Shown: positions 20,392 through 31,065, numbered from the stretch's first letter. The stretch is DNA of 64,000 nt from Leguminivora glycinivorella (GCF_023078275.1 NC_062971.1:2480001-2544000); one strand, 5' to 3'. The notes: generated by a model not told the origin, from the letters alone. Program-made: numbers and translations.

Positions 20392-20732
20392 CCCATACTA
20401 ATATTATATGTAAATGGGAAAGTGTGTGTGTTTGTTTGTAGTCCGTCTTTCACGGCCAAACCATAGTACTCTTTATTATACTGTGGCAAAACGGTGCGAC
20501 AAATTGACGTGATTTTTATCGGTCATAAATTTCATAATATGCCTACTTAAAAATAAATAAGTACTTCATTTTTTTTTTCATTTAAGTGGAGATAGTAGAA
20601 GGGATGGAGAGTGACATTGCCTACTTTTTGTCCCTTTCTATCCCACCACAGCCTAAAATGGGGGTGGATGTTTGTATGGAGCAATCCGAAAGTTTCAAAT
20701 TTAACGCGAGCGAAGCCGCGGGAAAAAACTAG
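20392..20732 (+). mobile_element. Helitron-like element, copy H4, with scar
   Basis: CCCATACTAATATTATATG to AAAAAACTAG. At 20461-20485 it holds ATAGTACTCTTTATTATACTG, one end of the M14 MITE, flanked by GCCAAAC and GCAAAACG. It reads as a nearly deleted M14 insertion. A second internal expansion lies around 20520-20580. Confidence 0.7.
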
Positions 20733-20901
20733 TGTTGTATAAGTTAGTAGTAGCGACGGAATAAATAATGATAGTCGTTACAGTTTTGACATCGAAAAAT
20801 GGTTCCTATTAATAATAATCATATTCATAATCACATGTAAAACATACACAGGTTACCACGCATTGACTTGCCTCGGTTTCATTTTTTTTCACATGTACAA
20901 T

Positions 20902-21226
20902 GTTGGGTTTACACGGGCTTAGTAGCTAATGCTTAGTGCGTGGCACTAACACTTGTCACATGCGTGTAAACATATTGTACAAGTGCTTAGTATTATTAGC
21001 AATTGCAAATGCAAGTGAATAGAAGTCTGTTTTATTTACTAAGCAACAAGTATCTATCGCCCCGGCAAAAAATACTAATACTTGCCACTTTACAAGTGGT
21101 GTAAACATTACTGACAACTTGACAAGTGAAGTTCAACCACTACAGTGATTAGTTTACTTGATTACCATGGCAATATAATTGTAACTAATACTATTCTCTA
21201 ACATCCCTGTGTAAACGGCTACTTGC
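20902..21226. mobile_element. Probable inverted-repeat element
   Basis: Left GGGTTTACACGGGCTTAGTAG and right CTGTGTAAACGGCTACTTGCC are imperfect inverted repeats. The interior repeats ACTTG(C/T)CAC(T/A)T many times in both orientations. No frame. Tentative. Confidence 0.4.
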
Positions 21227-21486
21227 CACTTGCCGCTTTGCTGACAAGCCCCTAATCGTAATCGTAAATCGTAAAAAAAAAACAATTTTCTTTCTACGCG
21301 ACAGCATTTCTGTCTTCAGTTTATCACCGCTAAGATGGTTGGCCTCAACTGTGCTTTTCTCCAAAAATCTCGAAACCTTCAAGAAAAGAACGCACTTCCA
21401 TGCCTGCCAGTCTTCTCGTATTATGGGCGGTGGAAATTGCTCACCATTTGGTGATCTAGCCGCTCGTTTGCCACATATCATAAACA

Positions 21487-21722
21487 TCCATACTAATATT
21501 GTAAATGGGAAAGTGTGTGTGTCTGTTTGTTTGTCCATCTTTCACGGCAAAACAGAGCGACGAATTGACGTAACTTTTTAAGTGGAGGTAGTTAAAGGGA
21601 CGGAGAGTGACTAAGGCTACTTTTTGTCTGTTTCTAACTCTACACTATCCTCAAATGGGGGGTGGAAGTTTGTATGGACCACTCCACAATTTAACGCGAT
21701 TGAAGCCGTGGGCAAAAGCTAG
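21487..21722 (+). mobile_element. Helitron-like element, copy H5
   Basis: TCCATACTAATATTGTAAATG to GGGCAAAAGCTAG, with an internal 50-bp block (ACTATCCTCAAATGGGGGGTG) also seen in copies H4 and H7. Confidence 0.75.
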
Positions 21723-22642
21723 TATTATATATGTTTGTTCTAATTGATGTAACCTAAGCTTAAGGTGTCATACTTATTTTGTCTGACGTGACATTAATTA
21801 TCTTTTTATTTGATTTAAACTCGACTAATACCAGATAAATTAGAAAAGTTTCTCCACAAAAAGCAAACACGTAATTTTAACAATATCAAACTCACCGTAT
21901 TCCTTGTTTCCGTTGTTCCCAAAGTATAATTACTTTCTAATTGAATAAAAGGATTTCCTAAATTCCAACATTATAATGAACAACTGAGCAAAGCAATTCT
22001 AACAATTTCTAATATTTGAAACTAATTGATGCAAGATTCCGCTAGATGGAGTTGTCTCCCTGGAGTCTTCGGATGTTTTCGTATATTTCCGCGTAACTTC
22101 GTATTCCGAACGCTTTTCAACCGCCATCGTAAGGATGTCCTTGAATTTTACATGTTTATTACTTGTTCAAAGATCAGATAATACTAGGAGAATGGTTACA
22201 TTTAAGACAGATGTTTCGCGAAGTAAGAAATTCAGTGGTGCGGATAATGCAGTTATGCTGGTTCGGAATTCGAGTTCTTTGAAACTGTTTAACTGACAAA
22301 GGAAGTTGGAGACAAAATGATTTCTCTCGCGTTGTATATTGTGCCGTTCTTTTATGTATTGAGTTTCGTTTTCAGAACTTTTATTGGAAAATATTGGATT
22401 TTTCGATGAGAATGTTGGGAAAAACGCGTGCTTAGGAGGTAACTCCCATTCCTTACTTTTCTCTTAATTTGTGTCGCTTAAATTCAAACTTGGGTAAATC
22501 CATTCTACTAAAAGGTTGAATATATAAAAAAATGTAATGATAAATATGATCTGAAGTCAACCTTATATAGCAGAATTGATTTACCCAAGTTTGAAGTTAA
22601 GCTACATATTATGGTATGTATTGCATAAAATTTGATGACGGC
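21723..22642. other. Intronic, no supported exon
   Basis: Mostly AT-rich. A 93-nt open stretch at 22036-22128 is bounded by AG and GTAAGG in the right phase but has a weak acceptor; see the rejected list. At 22490-22595 TTGGGTAAATC and GATTTACCCAAG flank a small imperfect inversion. Confidence 0.4.
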
Positions 22643-22780
22643 TAAGTGCGTTTTCACATTATCCGATCCGATATTTGGATGTCGGAAGTTTTGCAATAGT
22701 AAAAATTAAAGATGGCCGCTTAAATGTATGGGATATCGGTCTACATCCGATATCGGATCGGATCATGTGAAAACGCACTG
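22643..22780. mobile_element. MITE family M1, diverged copy
   Basis: Ends TAAGTGCGTTTTCACATTATC and GATCATGTGAAAACGCACTG match family M1. The centre is inverted relative to the other copies (AAAGATGGCCGC ... ATGTATGGGATATCGG). Confidence 0.85.
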
Positions 22781-23042
22781 TCTCTTATTTATGATGTTGA
22801 TGGTGATAACAAATGTTTTATATATATAACTTTTGAGCATTACCAGATTATAAACGCAATAACTAAACAGAAAATTGAATGCAACCATCGAAATGAATTG
22901 AAATTGAAATGGCTTTGTAGCAATTTAGTTTGTGAGTAAATTCAATGAATAAACATAGACAAAGGATGGGTTTCCTATTTCATTGCACTGATTGATAACT
23001 ATTAGGTTTGCTAATTCCAGAAAAGTGTTTTTTCGCTCCACC

Positions 23043-23187
23043 CTAGTACGTAGCCAAATGAACAAACGCTTACGATAATATAGTTGTCATAGGTAACTCT
23101 ATAGCTTTTCCGTATTGGCGCGACAGAGCCTGACTGCGTTTCAATCGGCTAACGACAACGATTGACATTTCAGCTTGGCCGTGCCCT
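23043..23187. mobile_element. M3-like MITE, uninterrupted
   Basis: GTACGTAGCCAAATGAACAAA to TCAGCTTGGCCGTGC. It serves as the empty-site reference for the interrupted copy at 17775. It directly abuts an M1 MITE. Confidence 0.75.
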
Positions 23188-23325
23188 TCGTGCGTTTTCA
23201 CATCATCCGATCCACCATCGGATGTCGGACCGATATCCCATACATTACAGGCGCCATCTTGGATTTTTTCCATTGAAATCCTTCCGACATCCGATATCGG
23301 ATCCGATAATGTGAAAACGGACTTA
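23188..23325. mobile_element. MITE family M1, copy 3
   Basis: GTGCGTTTTCACATCATCCG to GATAATGTGAAAACGGACTTA with the core ATACATTACAGGCGCCATCTT. No spacer separates it from the M3-like MITE, so one probably inserted at the edge of the other. Confidence 0.85.
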
Positions 23326-23479
23326 GAAACCTTAGGATCAGTTTCCTTTTCGCTATATACCCATTTCCCTTAATATTATGTTAGTACTGACCGTATTATG
23401 TCAAAATTTTCCTCACAAAATGTGCAAAACTCTATTTTGCTCACTGTTTTTAAATGCCTGTTTTAGTTACTGGGGTGAA

Positions 23480-23634
23480 AAATTGTTTTTTATCATGCAG
23501 AAACGTCTGCGAGCAATATTACATATTTTTAAATTAAAGGAAAAATGGAAAAATTCACACCTCCGGCAGGACTCGAACCTGCGACCTCTGGCCTTGCCGG
23601 GGCCATCGCGCTTCCAACTGCGCCACGGAGGCCT
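23480..23634 (-). mobile_element. tRNA-headed SINE S3, head still folds as tRNA
   Basis: On the minus strand 23634-23560 gives a near-complete cloverleaf. The acceptor GCCTCCG pairs with CGGAGGT, the D stem is GCGC/GCGC, the anticodon stem TGGCC/GGCCA has loop CCGGCAA, and the T arm is GCAGG-TTCGAGT-CCTGC. Position 33 is C instead of T and the anticodon would be GGC, unusual for a eukaryotic tRNA. A SINE-like body (TGTGAATTTTTCC to CGCAGACG) follows, and part of it recurs at 37965. A true tRNA gene is less likely. Confidence 0.65.
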
Positions 23635-23649
23635 GCTGGATGTGTGCGA

Positions 23650-24140
23650 ATTTATCCATGCCTTCCCTCAATTCTCAACCGCCTTAAGGTGGCGTTATAG
23701 CAAACATCTACCCGTAAGAATAGATCTTAACATATTTAACTTATTTTTTCCTTTAATTTAAAAATATCAGGTGAAAATAATTTTTTAAACGACAAATTAT
23801 CAAACCAAATTATGACAAATCCAATAGTTGTCATCTCCGAATCCCCCTTGAGTTAAACGAAGTAGAGTAGAGCAAAGGCATTACGTAACCCAAATCAAGT
23901 TGACTTGAGTTGTGACAGGTATCTGGTGCTTTAGATTTCCATCGTAAAATGGGATCGTAAATTTGACTACTTACTGCTTAAATTTCGATTCGGAAATCGA
24001 GGACTGGGAGTCGTTAAATTGTTGAAGTAATTCGGAAAGTGTTAGTACTGCTATTAACCTTATACGGACTAATTTATATAACATGGCACAGTTACAGGTA
24101 CAAAAAAAAAAGAAAAAATGGATCTATTTTTATTATAATA
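23650..24140. other. Intronic, no recognisable feature
   Basis: AT-rich; the 23378-23761 frame runs across the tRNA-like SINE and is not coding. Confidence 0.4.
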
Positions 24141-24149
24141 ATTCCGTTT

Positions 24150-24545
24150 TATTTATTAATTTATTATGACAATCTCCCTCTCGCAATACGACAAGCACAG
24201 AGCAAGTTTTCCTTCAAACGTCAATTACGTAAACACTTCTCGCAGGTACACCAACGTTGTTAGACAGTAATGGTTAAATGGGTACTATATATATGTATAT
24301 ATATGTATATTATATATTTTAGTTAGTTTATGTATGTATATGATTGTACTTATTTATGTATGTATATTGATGATGCATATAGTATTTAGATAGTGACTTA
24401 TATCTATTTAAATTTCTTTTTTATTTTCCGCACCAATTGTAAGTTTCTGTTTGGTCCAATGGTTGACTGGTAGAGAATGCCTTAAGGCATTAAGTTCGCC
24501 ATTTGTACTTTATGTTGTGCAATAAAGGTTAAATAAATAAATAAA
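24150..24545 (+). mobile_element. LINE C-terminus and 3' UTR
   Basis: The frame ending at 24263 reads NLPLAIRQAQSKFSFKRQLR + KHF, the typical last segment of CR1/Jockey-type reverse transcriptases. The 3' UTR carries GAATGCCTTAAGGCATTAAG and GTGCAATAAAGGTTAAATAAA. The same terminal string is present in reverse at 57790. The copy is heavily 5'-truncated. Confidence 0.75.
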
Positions 24546-25190
24546 ATAAATCCGTTTATTGCAGACAACATAAAGTCCAAAGACAAGTAAGTACATAAAA
24601 TAAATCACTGTTAAAAAAAACATAATTACATTAAACATGAAAATAAAAATTTGAAAATAAAATGTTATATTTGCGACGGGTACGTAGCATAATGTCGAAA
24701 ATCAAATGTCCGAAGTACGAAATTCCAAAAGACATGATATCGAAAATCAAAATTGCTATTGTACGAAATTATTACACATGCATTTGCATGTCCTATGGTT
24801 AATTGGCCTATTTTAAGAATGCCGAAAGGACAATACTGCTAATGTACGAAAATACTATCGACATTTTTCCTACGTTTAGTTGACCTAAGTTTAAAATTTA
24901 TTAATTACGAAATTTCGAAAAATGTTTGTCGTATGTCCAAGAAGTCTGTTGAAACATATTAAAAATACACCATTATAAAGATTTTCAAGTTTTATTCTAA
25001 GCTTGTTATGTCTTATGGGAAACTATTACTGAACCCTACAAGTTCCTACACTGAACATGAGGTAGATATGGTAATTCTTTTCAAAAAATGATCATTAGGG
25101 ATTTTAGAAAGTAGCAATTTTAAGAACTAGATATATCGACTTTCGAAGTATTGGTATAAGGCATTTTGGACAAAGGAATATTGAATTTCG

Positions 25191-25596
25191 ATAAATTAAC
25201 TTTTTAACAAAAAATAAAACCGCCTTCAAAAAAAAAGCGTGTTACAAAACACGGAGAAACTAAAAAGCCAAAAATAATAAACCTTCGAATTCAGATTTCT
25301 TATCGGATTGCAATAATCTAAACATCCAAATTATAAACAAATCAATTATTTTTGTAGTCGGTACCAGACCTGTTCGTCGCCTTGCTATTTCCTATTTGCC
25401 CTACCCAACCATACGCAGGCTGGTCCCGACTCCAAAAATAATTGATTTGTTTATAATTTGGATGTTTAGATTATTGCAATCCGATAAGAAATCTGAATTC
25501 GAAGGTTTATTATTTTTGGCTTTTTAGTTTCTCCGTGTTTTGTAACACGCTTTTTTTTTGAAGGCGGTTTTATTTTTTGTTAAAAAGTTAATTTAT
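25191..25596. repeat. 406-bp foldback, two 180-bp arms, 47-bp spacer
   Basis: Arm 25191-25370 is mirrored by 25418-25596 almost without mismatch (the few differences I see are near the spacer). The arms contain AACCGCCTTCAAAAAAAAAG, ACGGAGAAACTAAAAAGCC and AATCAATTATTTTTG. RNA from either strand would form a hairpin of about 180 bp. It lies at one end of a TTAACCGACTTC-type element that continues to 26010. Confidence 0.92.
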
Positions 25597-26010
25597 TTGT
25601 TGATTTTTAGTGGTTCCTAGTGATATTATATGTATCAGTTCGAATATATGTACAGTAGTGAAAGAATTGTCCTTTAACTCCTAACCGTTGAGGAGTTGAC
25701 CTTCCATCATCAGCTCAGCCACATAAAATTATTACCACCAGGCGCAAATACTGGTGCACCTTTGAAAAATACACAAAAAACATTACATGTGCCTATAACA
25801 TTTGAAGAGTTCCCTCGATTTCTCCAAGATCCCATCATCAGACCACGACTTGGTGCCAATGGGACCATCTCGGGGTTATACCCGTTCGATCAAAAAAAAA
25901 TTTTGAAAATCGGTCTACGATTCTCGGAGATATCGAGTAACATACATACAAAAAAAAAAAAAAAAAATTCAGTCGAATTGAGAACCTCCTCCTTTTTTGA
26001 AGTCGGTTAA
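25597..26010. mobile_element. TTAACCGACTTC-family element, 3' part
   Basis: It ends GAACCTCCTCCTTTTTTGAAG + TCGGTTAA, the same terminus as at 56412. The 25696-26010 frame is an A-rich read-through without domains. Confidence 0.6.
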
Positions 26011-26242
26011 AAATGAGATCGGTCGATTAAAAGTGTAGTAGGGCATGCATCTTTAGGAATTTCGTACATTAGCAATTTTGAGTTTCGATATCATGTCTTT
26101 CGGAATTTCGTACTTCGAACATGTGATTTTCGACATTTTCTCATACAATAGTAACTCAATAGATGCCAAATGTCAAACGGTTTACGTAGACGGTAGCGCC
26201 CCTATTATATTTTAACTCTTTTTTGCAAACCTGCAAAACCTG

Positions 26243-26477
26243 TTTTTAACCCCCGACGCAAAAACGACGGTGTTATAAGTTTGACGTGTCTGTCTGTGTG
26301 TATGTCTGTCTGTCTGTATGTGTGTCTGAGGCATCGTAGCTCTCGAACGGATGAACCGATTTAGATTTAGTTTTTTTTGTCTGAAAGCTGAGTTAGTCGG
26401 GAGTGTTCTTAGCCATGTTTCATGAAAATCGGTCCACTATGTCGCGGTCGGGGGTTTTTCAAAAATTTTAATTTTGT
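26243..26477 (+). mobile_element. TTAACC(CC)GAC-family element, copy 1
   Basis: It starts TTTTTAACCCCCGACGCAAAA and carries a decayed TCTG microsatellite, CGAACGGATGAACCGATTTAG and GTCCACTATGTCGCGGTCGGG. The right terminus is missing. Copies lie at 56046, 56641 and, reversed, 58440-59195. Confidence 0.75.
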
Positions 26478-27234
26478 GGTTAGGTTATACACATACACAC
26501 ACAGCACCTCTGTTAGATATTTTACAGTAAAAACGCTGCCTACTTATAGATAATTCGTGGAACAATTTACTCCTTTCCTAAGCGGATAAAATTATGTTTA
26601 AAAATAATTATAATGATATCCTAAAATGTAACCTGAAATTAAAGTTATTCCAAGAACGAAGTATTTGGGAAATTCATAGTATTTTAAGCAAAATATCTGC
26701 TAACGAAATGTGAAATATTCCTAAATTAATATTAAAGCTTAAAAGCGTCGAGTTTTCGTGTTTGCGACTGCCCGAGTAGTTGACAAAATTGTTATTTGTG
26801 AAATTTCCTTGGTTATTAGATCGGAAAAACGAAAATGTTTACCTAAATACGGCGGAGCTAAGTCTAACGAGTTTTAATTTTAGGAGTAAGTTGATATAAT
26901 TTTAATTGAAATAACACTTTGGATACTAAAGTAGTTTTTAAGCTTTAGTATAGCATAATTATAAATTTTAATCACAAAAATATTGTTGGGCGTCTGTGTA
27001 TATCAAGTTACTGTTAGGTCGGTGGTTTAATAGCAAAAATTGTTTTTTTAATGATTATTTAAAAAAATATAAGTACCTACACTTTTTATATAAAATTTTA
27101 AAAAAACCATTCAAAAATAATCATCTCATTGTAAATTCATTCAGTCGATCGTTCTATTCATTGCAATAGGCTACTTACCTCCTAGTCAAATCAGCTTCTT
27201 TTTAAAAATTGTAACGACTTGCTTACTTGATGAC
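26478..27234. other. Intronic, no recognisable feature
   Basis: AT-rich sequence, nothing supported. Confidence 0.4.
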
Positions 27235-27455
27235 AATTTTTAATCCAATTTCTATTTAAAAACAGGTAGGACTGAGACCGTGAGTTCGACTCGGTTTTAT
27301 TAATTCCAGAATTTTGAGTATATGGAATTAATATGAATTCCAGAATTTTGAGATATGGAATTAATATGAAATCGAGTCGAGTGACGTCACGGTCAACTCA
27401 GTTACTTTATGTATTTCTACCTGATTTTTATTAAATAGAAATTGGATTAAAAAAT
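27235..27455. mobile_element. Inverted-repeat MITE with internal duplication
   Basis: AATCCAATTTCTATTTAA near 27242 is mirrored by TTAAATAGAAATTGGATT near 27431, and ACAGGTAG by CTACCTG inside. The centre holds a 34-bp tandem duplication (ATTCCAGAATTTTGAG / TATGGAATTAATATGA). Confidence 0.75.
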
Positions 27456-27589
27456 TACTTCTATCTCTGTTTTTTTATTATTATCTAATGCTTTATTTCG
27501 TGCATGGTATAAAATATTTTATTTTAACTACAGAAGTTCCCTATTCTGGTGAATGGACCTGTACGTGTATCGTTAGAACCAACAAATGA

Positions 27590-28460
27590 CACTTATCGCT
27601 CGATGCATTTTGTCGGTCGCTGCCGTCAGTTGGGAGAGACGCGGACTGATGGGTCTGATGGCTATAGGGTACGTAGCAGAATGGCACAAACGCTCACGAA
27701 ACGAAACGCTCGTAGATAATTGTCTCTATCGCTCTTGCGTATTGGCGCGACAGAGCCAGACTACCTTTCGCGGCGTTTCGTTATCGTTTCGCGTCGCAGA
27801 AATGCCATTCGGCTACGGCACCTGGCCCTATTAGCGATCTCGAGCTATTGCACTTGAACTGGTTATTCGTTCGTATGTATTTAGAAATAACTGTACTTAA
27901 AGACGCTACAGGAGCAAAAATGCTAAAATTGAAAGGAATACTAGTGTTATTAAGTAGATTTATCGAAAAAAAAGATCAACTCAGTTAAAGATATTGCCAA
28001 AAACTCTTTAAAATCGAGGTTCCGCTCTCGACTATTTTTCCTCCTTCAAAACGTAACCAATCGTAACGGAATTTGAGAATCTGAATATCAATGAAATAAT
28101 CTGTGTGTTTATTTTTATTTTTTTGCTAATTGTCATCAATTGAAACCACACCTTTTTTTACGCCATAATCAATAACGCCGTTTTTGGAATATTTGATGGG
28201 ATAGCGATCTAGCGTCTTTAAAAATAAGAATATCAAAAAAATCTAAATGGTCCGACACAGATAAAAATAATAATAATCTGTGTTGAAAAAAAATCATTTC
28301 TCTATCTAAAAAAACCAGGGAGAAAATAGTTGAGAGCGTTTGTGTGGAGAATTGACCCCTCCTGTAGCGTCTTAACGCGTTGTACTTTATATGGATAAAA
28401 GAAATTGATTGAATTGGTGAATATAAATTTCAAACAAATAAAAGAGAAGGTTCAGGTCTT
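27590..28460. repeat. Diverged dispersed repeat C (three copies)
   Basis: GCATTTTGTCGGTCGCTGCCG ... CTGATGGCTA here recurs at 28870-28935 and, more diverged, 29265-29330. Each is followed by a CTGGTTATT(T/C) phrase, and two by a TATGGATAAA phrase. Old tandem-like copies; class unknown. An M3 MITE sits in the first. Confidence 0.5.
27668..27825. mobile_element. MITE family M3, complete copy
   Basis: GTACGTAGCAGAATGGCAC to GTGCCGTAGCCGAATGGCA (reverse complement of the right end). Contains TATTGGCGCGACAGAGCCAG as in the other copies. Confidence 0.85.
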
Positions 28461-28531
28461 GTCGTATCAAAAGGTGAAGGAGTTGGCAGAGGGCAAGACA
28501 AGTTGAAGATCGCTTCGCCGACAAGAGCACA

Positions 28532-28652
28532 GGGGACCGATTTTTGAATGTCGAACGCATGAATTCGCCGTTCGAAAGTCTGTGGAAAACGACGTAATGC
28601 TACGACTTTCGAACGGCGAATTCATGCGTTCGAGATTCAAAAATCGATCCCC
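28532..28652. mobile_element. Near-perfect palindromic MITE
   Basis: GGGGACCGATTTTTGAATG ... GAACGGCGAATTCATGCGTTC is mirrored over about 50 bp per arm around a 21-bp centre (TGTGGAAAACGACGTAATGC). Confidence 0.88.
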
Positions 28653-29480
28653 AGCTCTTAAGTTTGAAGAAGATATATGTATTTCTCAAGTTTTGGTTTG
28701 ATACGCGTTAACTTTACATATGTATATTAGAGATTGCAATATGGCCTAAGATTTTGGGGTAAGAATTTTAACACTAATTACTACAAAAGTGCAGCTTTAA
28801 TCGTTTTAATTTAAGATAAAAGGATTTTATTGGCATTTGGCTTACTTACGTTCGAATAAATCTATATTTTCCAATGCTAGCTGCATTTTGTCGGTCGCAG
28901 CCGTCGGCCGAGAGCGACAGGGACTGATGGCTACACGCCTCTATTAGTGATCCCGACATTGACAGTACTATTGTACTAGACCTGGTTATTTATTAATGGC
29001 TATATTAAACACGTTGTACATTTTATGGATAAATAAATTGATTGAATGTCAATTTATTTTTCAAGATTTTGGATTAAAATGAATTTACTTTGCATTTATA
29101 TATTTGAGATTGCAATATGGAGTCATGTTGTGGGGTACAAAGTACTATTCATAAATACTGAAAAATGGATTTTATGTTGTTTAAAAAGTATTGAAATAAC
29201 ATGATTAACATGTGCCTTACTAAACTATAATATTTACAGTATACAAGTATGTATTTCCAATGCTAGTTACATTTTGTCGATCAAAACCGAACAAAGCGGT
29301 CTGAAGGCTACACGAAGCGATTAACCATCGCAGGCTTTTGGACGCCGAGCTGGTTATTTATTAGTGGCTACTTAACGCATAAGCTTACGCTACTTATACT
29401 CTATTGACAATGATGTAGAGCGTGCGACACATTTGTGGATACGTTCTGAGTAATTCAATTTTTTTTTAAAGTTGTCCAGT
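28653..29480. other. Intronic; copies of repeat C only
   Basis: Apart from repeat C copies at 28870 and 29265, a 65-bp phrase at 29160-29225 (AAAATGGATTTTATGTTG ... ACATGTGCCTTACT) recurs at 31131-31195, where it separates two Helitron pieces. Confidence 0.45.
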
Positions 29481-29855
29481 GTCCACCCCACTTTTGGATT
29501 TGGAAATTTTTATGTGGTTTCCACTCAGAATCGGGAGTCTTTCAATCCTAATAGGAGAAAAAAAGTGTCCCAAAGTTTTCCGTCACCATTTTTTCATACA
29601 TTTTGTATGGCGGTAACGGAATGGAAGGTTTGAAAAATGTATGGAAATCTTGCGAGCGCGGATCCAGCTTCGTGCCCAGGGGGGGGTCACGTGGTAAAGG
29701 CCCGGGGCCCCAGGGGGGGTCACGGGATCTATTTGTATGGCCAACTTAGGCTCCAGGGGGGGGTCAGGACCCCCATGATCCGCGCATGAAATCTTGGGAC
29801 ATTTTTTTTCTCCTATCAGGATCGAAAGACAGTGGTACAAAAAAGTGGGGTGGAC
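29481..29855. mobile_element. Inverted-repeat MITE GTCCACCCCAC, interrupted
   Basis: Ends GTCCACCCCACTTTT and AAAAGTGGGGTGGAC. The inner arms share CCTAATAGGAGAAAAAAAGTG / TTTTTTTCTCCTATCAGG. It is related in layout to the element at 18787. Its centre carries the G-run insertion at 29653. Confidence 0.82.
29653..29787. mobile_element. G-run element with 8-9 bp TSD, nested
   Basis: Flanked by GAAATCTTG on both sides, with short inverted ends GCGCGGATC / GATCCGCGC. It carries three runs of 7-8 G, each followed by TCA, so it has G-quadruplex potential. The size of the duplication fits hAT/P-type insertion. Confidence 0.7.
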
Positions 29856-29889
29856 TACTTTGAAAAAAAAAATGGCCCATCTGTGTCAC

Positions 29890-30399
29890 GAATTTATGGT
29901 TATATGCCGCGGTTTACAATATAGAATTATCGCTTTTATTGACTAAATATGTAATAAACGAACTGCACAAATTACTTATTTATTTTAAAGTAGACATTCA
30001 TTGTTCACCAGCTCGCAGCTCATCAAATTGATTCGCGCAGATCTAACCGCGTCGCGACTCACTATCATTGAATGGGAAGCGTACATCACAATCAACTTGC
30101 CCCACATTACCATCCCATACCGAGCTTTGATATGAGGATGACCAGTGTAACTACCATCCATCACGACTGCGTAATCAAAGTAATCCAGTTACTGGTCAAA
30201 TGTTCGCCATTCATTTATTCGCCCACTTACCTTGCGCATGCTTATTTGATGCGTCCATATAGGGTTGTGTTATAATTTTGATATGAGACTAAGCAAGCTC
30301 ACTTTATTTAACGATCTTAAATGAATATACAAAAAAAAATAACATTACTTATGACGGAGAGATTGGTTTAACATCCTCTAAAAGAAAGAGCAGACAACC
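29890..30399. other. Intronic, no recognisable feature
   Basis: AT-rich sequence. Confidence 0.4.
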
Positions 30400-30612
30400 A
30401 CCTGTCCAAGCAGGGTATCTGGCTGGCAATCACCTGGCAGTAGACGGTCGGGGCGGCCTTGTACCACGTGGAGGCGGTCAGTGGAGAAGGAGGCTGGCGC
30501 AAGTGGACTAGGCTGGAAGGATTCGGAAGCAGTCGCCCAGGATCGTGAAAAGTGGAAGATTCTTCTAAGAGCCCTATGTCCCTAGTGAGGGATAACAGGA
30601 ACACATCATCAA
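30400..30612 (+). mobile_element. LINE ORF2 C-terminal fragment
   Basis: The plus frame reads SGRPCTTWRRSVEKEAGASG and later AQDREKWKILLRALCP, a tail shared by many invertebrate LINE polyproteins (GRP-x-TTWRR and AQDR-x-KW motifs). Open to the stop near 30616. RT domains are absent. Confidence 0.75.
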
Positions 30613-31065
30613 TTTAAACCCCTTTCCGACGTATTGGTGTGATAGAAAAGAACAAACGAACTTTATCGGCTTGATAACTTTAGAGTACGTTTATGAATAA
30701 GGGGGTTACTCTGTATTACTAATATTACTATACCTACTTATCAAACGTATCGTAAACTTAAGCTTAAAATTTCACACACCCGCGAGCACTAAAAACGGAA
30801 TTGTGATTCCCCCACCGTTCACCCTGTATCTAGAATCCCGTAGAATTTCAAACAATATCGGCCACAGCTCCCCCGAGGTTTAACATATTCACTGGGTGTT
30901 CCGCCGCCGCGCTGAATACGTAAATGTAGAAATATAACTTGCGCGAATTGAGACGTTAGCTGGAAAGCGTGGAATCATCCTGTATATGAGTTATATGAGG
31001 TGTTTCGCGAATTTCGCGATATAGAGAAATTTATTGAGTAATTTTGTGTTTGTGTTTATTTTGTA
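30613..31065. other. Intronic, possibly single-copy
   Basis: 30780-30960 is less AT-rich than its surroundings (ACCCGCGAGCAC, CGCCGCCGCGCTGA) and matches no repeat in the window, but I see no splice sites or frame supporting an exon. Confidence 0.35.

Larger units (their letters stand above)
24691..26139. mobile_element. 1.45-kb inverted-repeat element, interrupted
   Basis: About 93 bp at 24691-24783 (AATGTCGAAAATCAAATGTCC ... GTACGAAATT ... CATGCAT) is mirrored at 26044-26139 with few changes. Between them, decayed versions of the same GTACGAAATTC phrases occur at 24830-24890 and 25090-25190. The middle was entered by a second element beginning at about 25191 and ending at about 26010. Confidence 0.75.

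Noticed and set aside
22036..22128. 93-nt open stretch between AG and GTAAGG in phase 1, a possible further exon of the host gene
   Set aside because: Weak acceptor without a pyrimidine tract, odd composition (Phe/Arg/Cys-rich), and a chance open stretch of this length is common. Needs RNA evidence.
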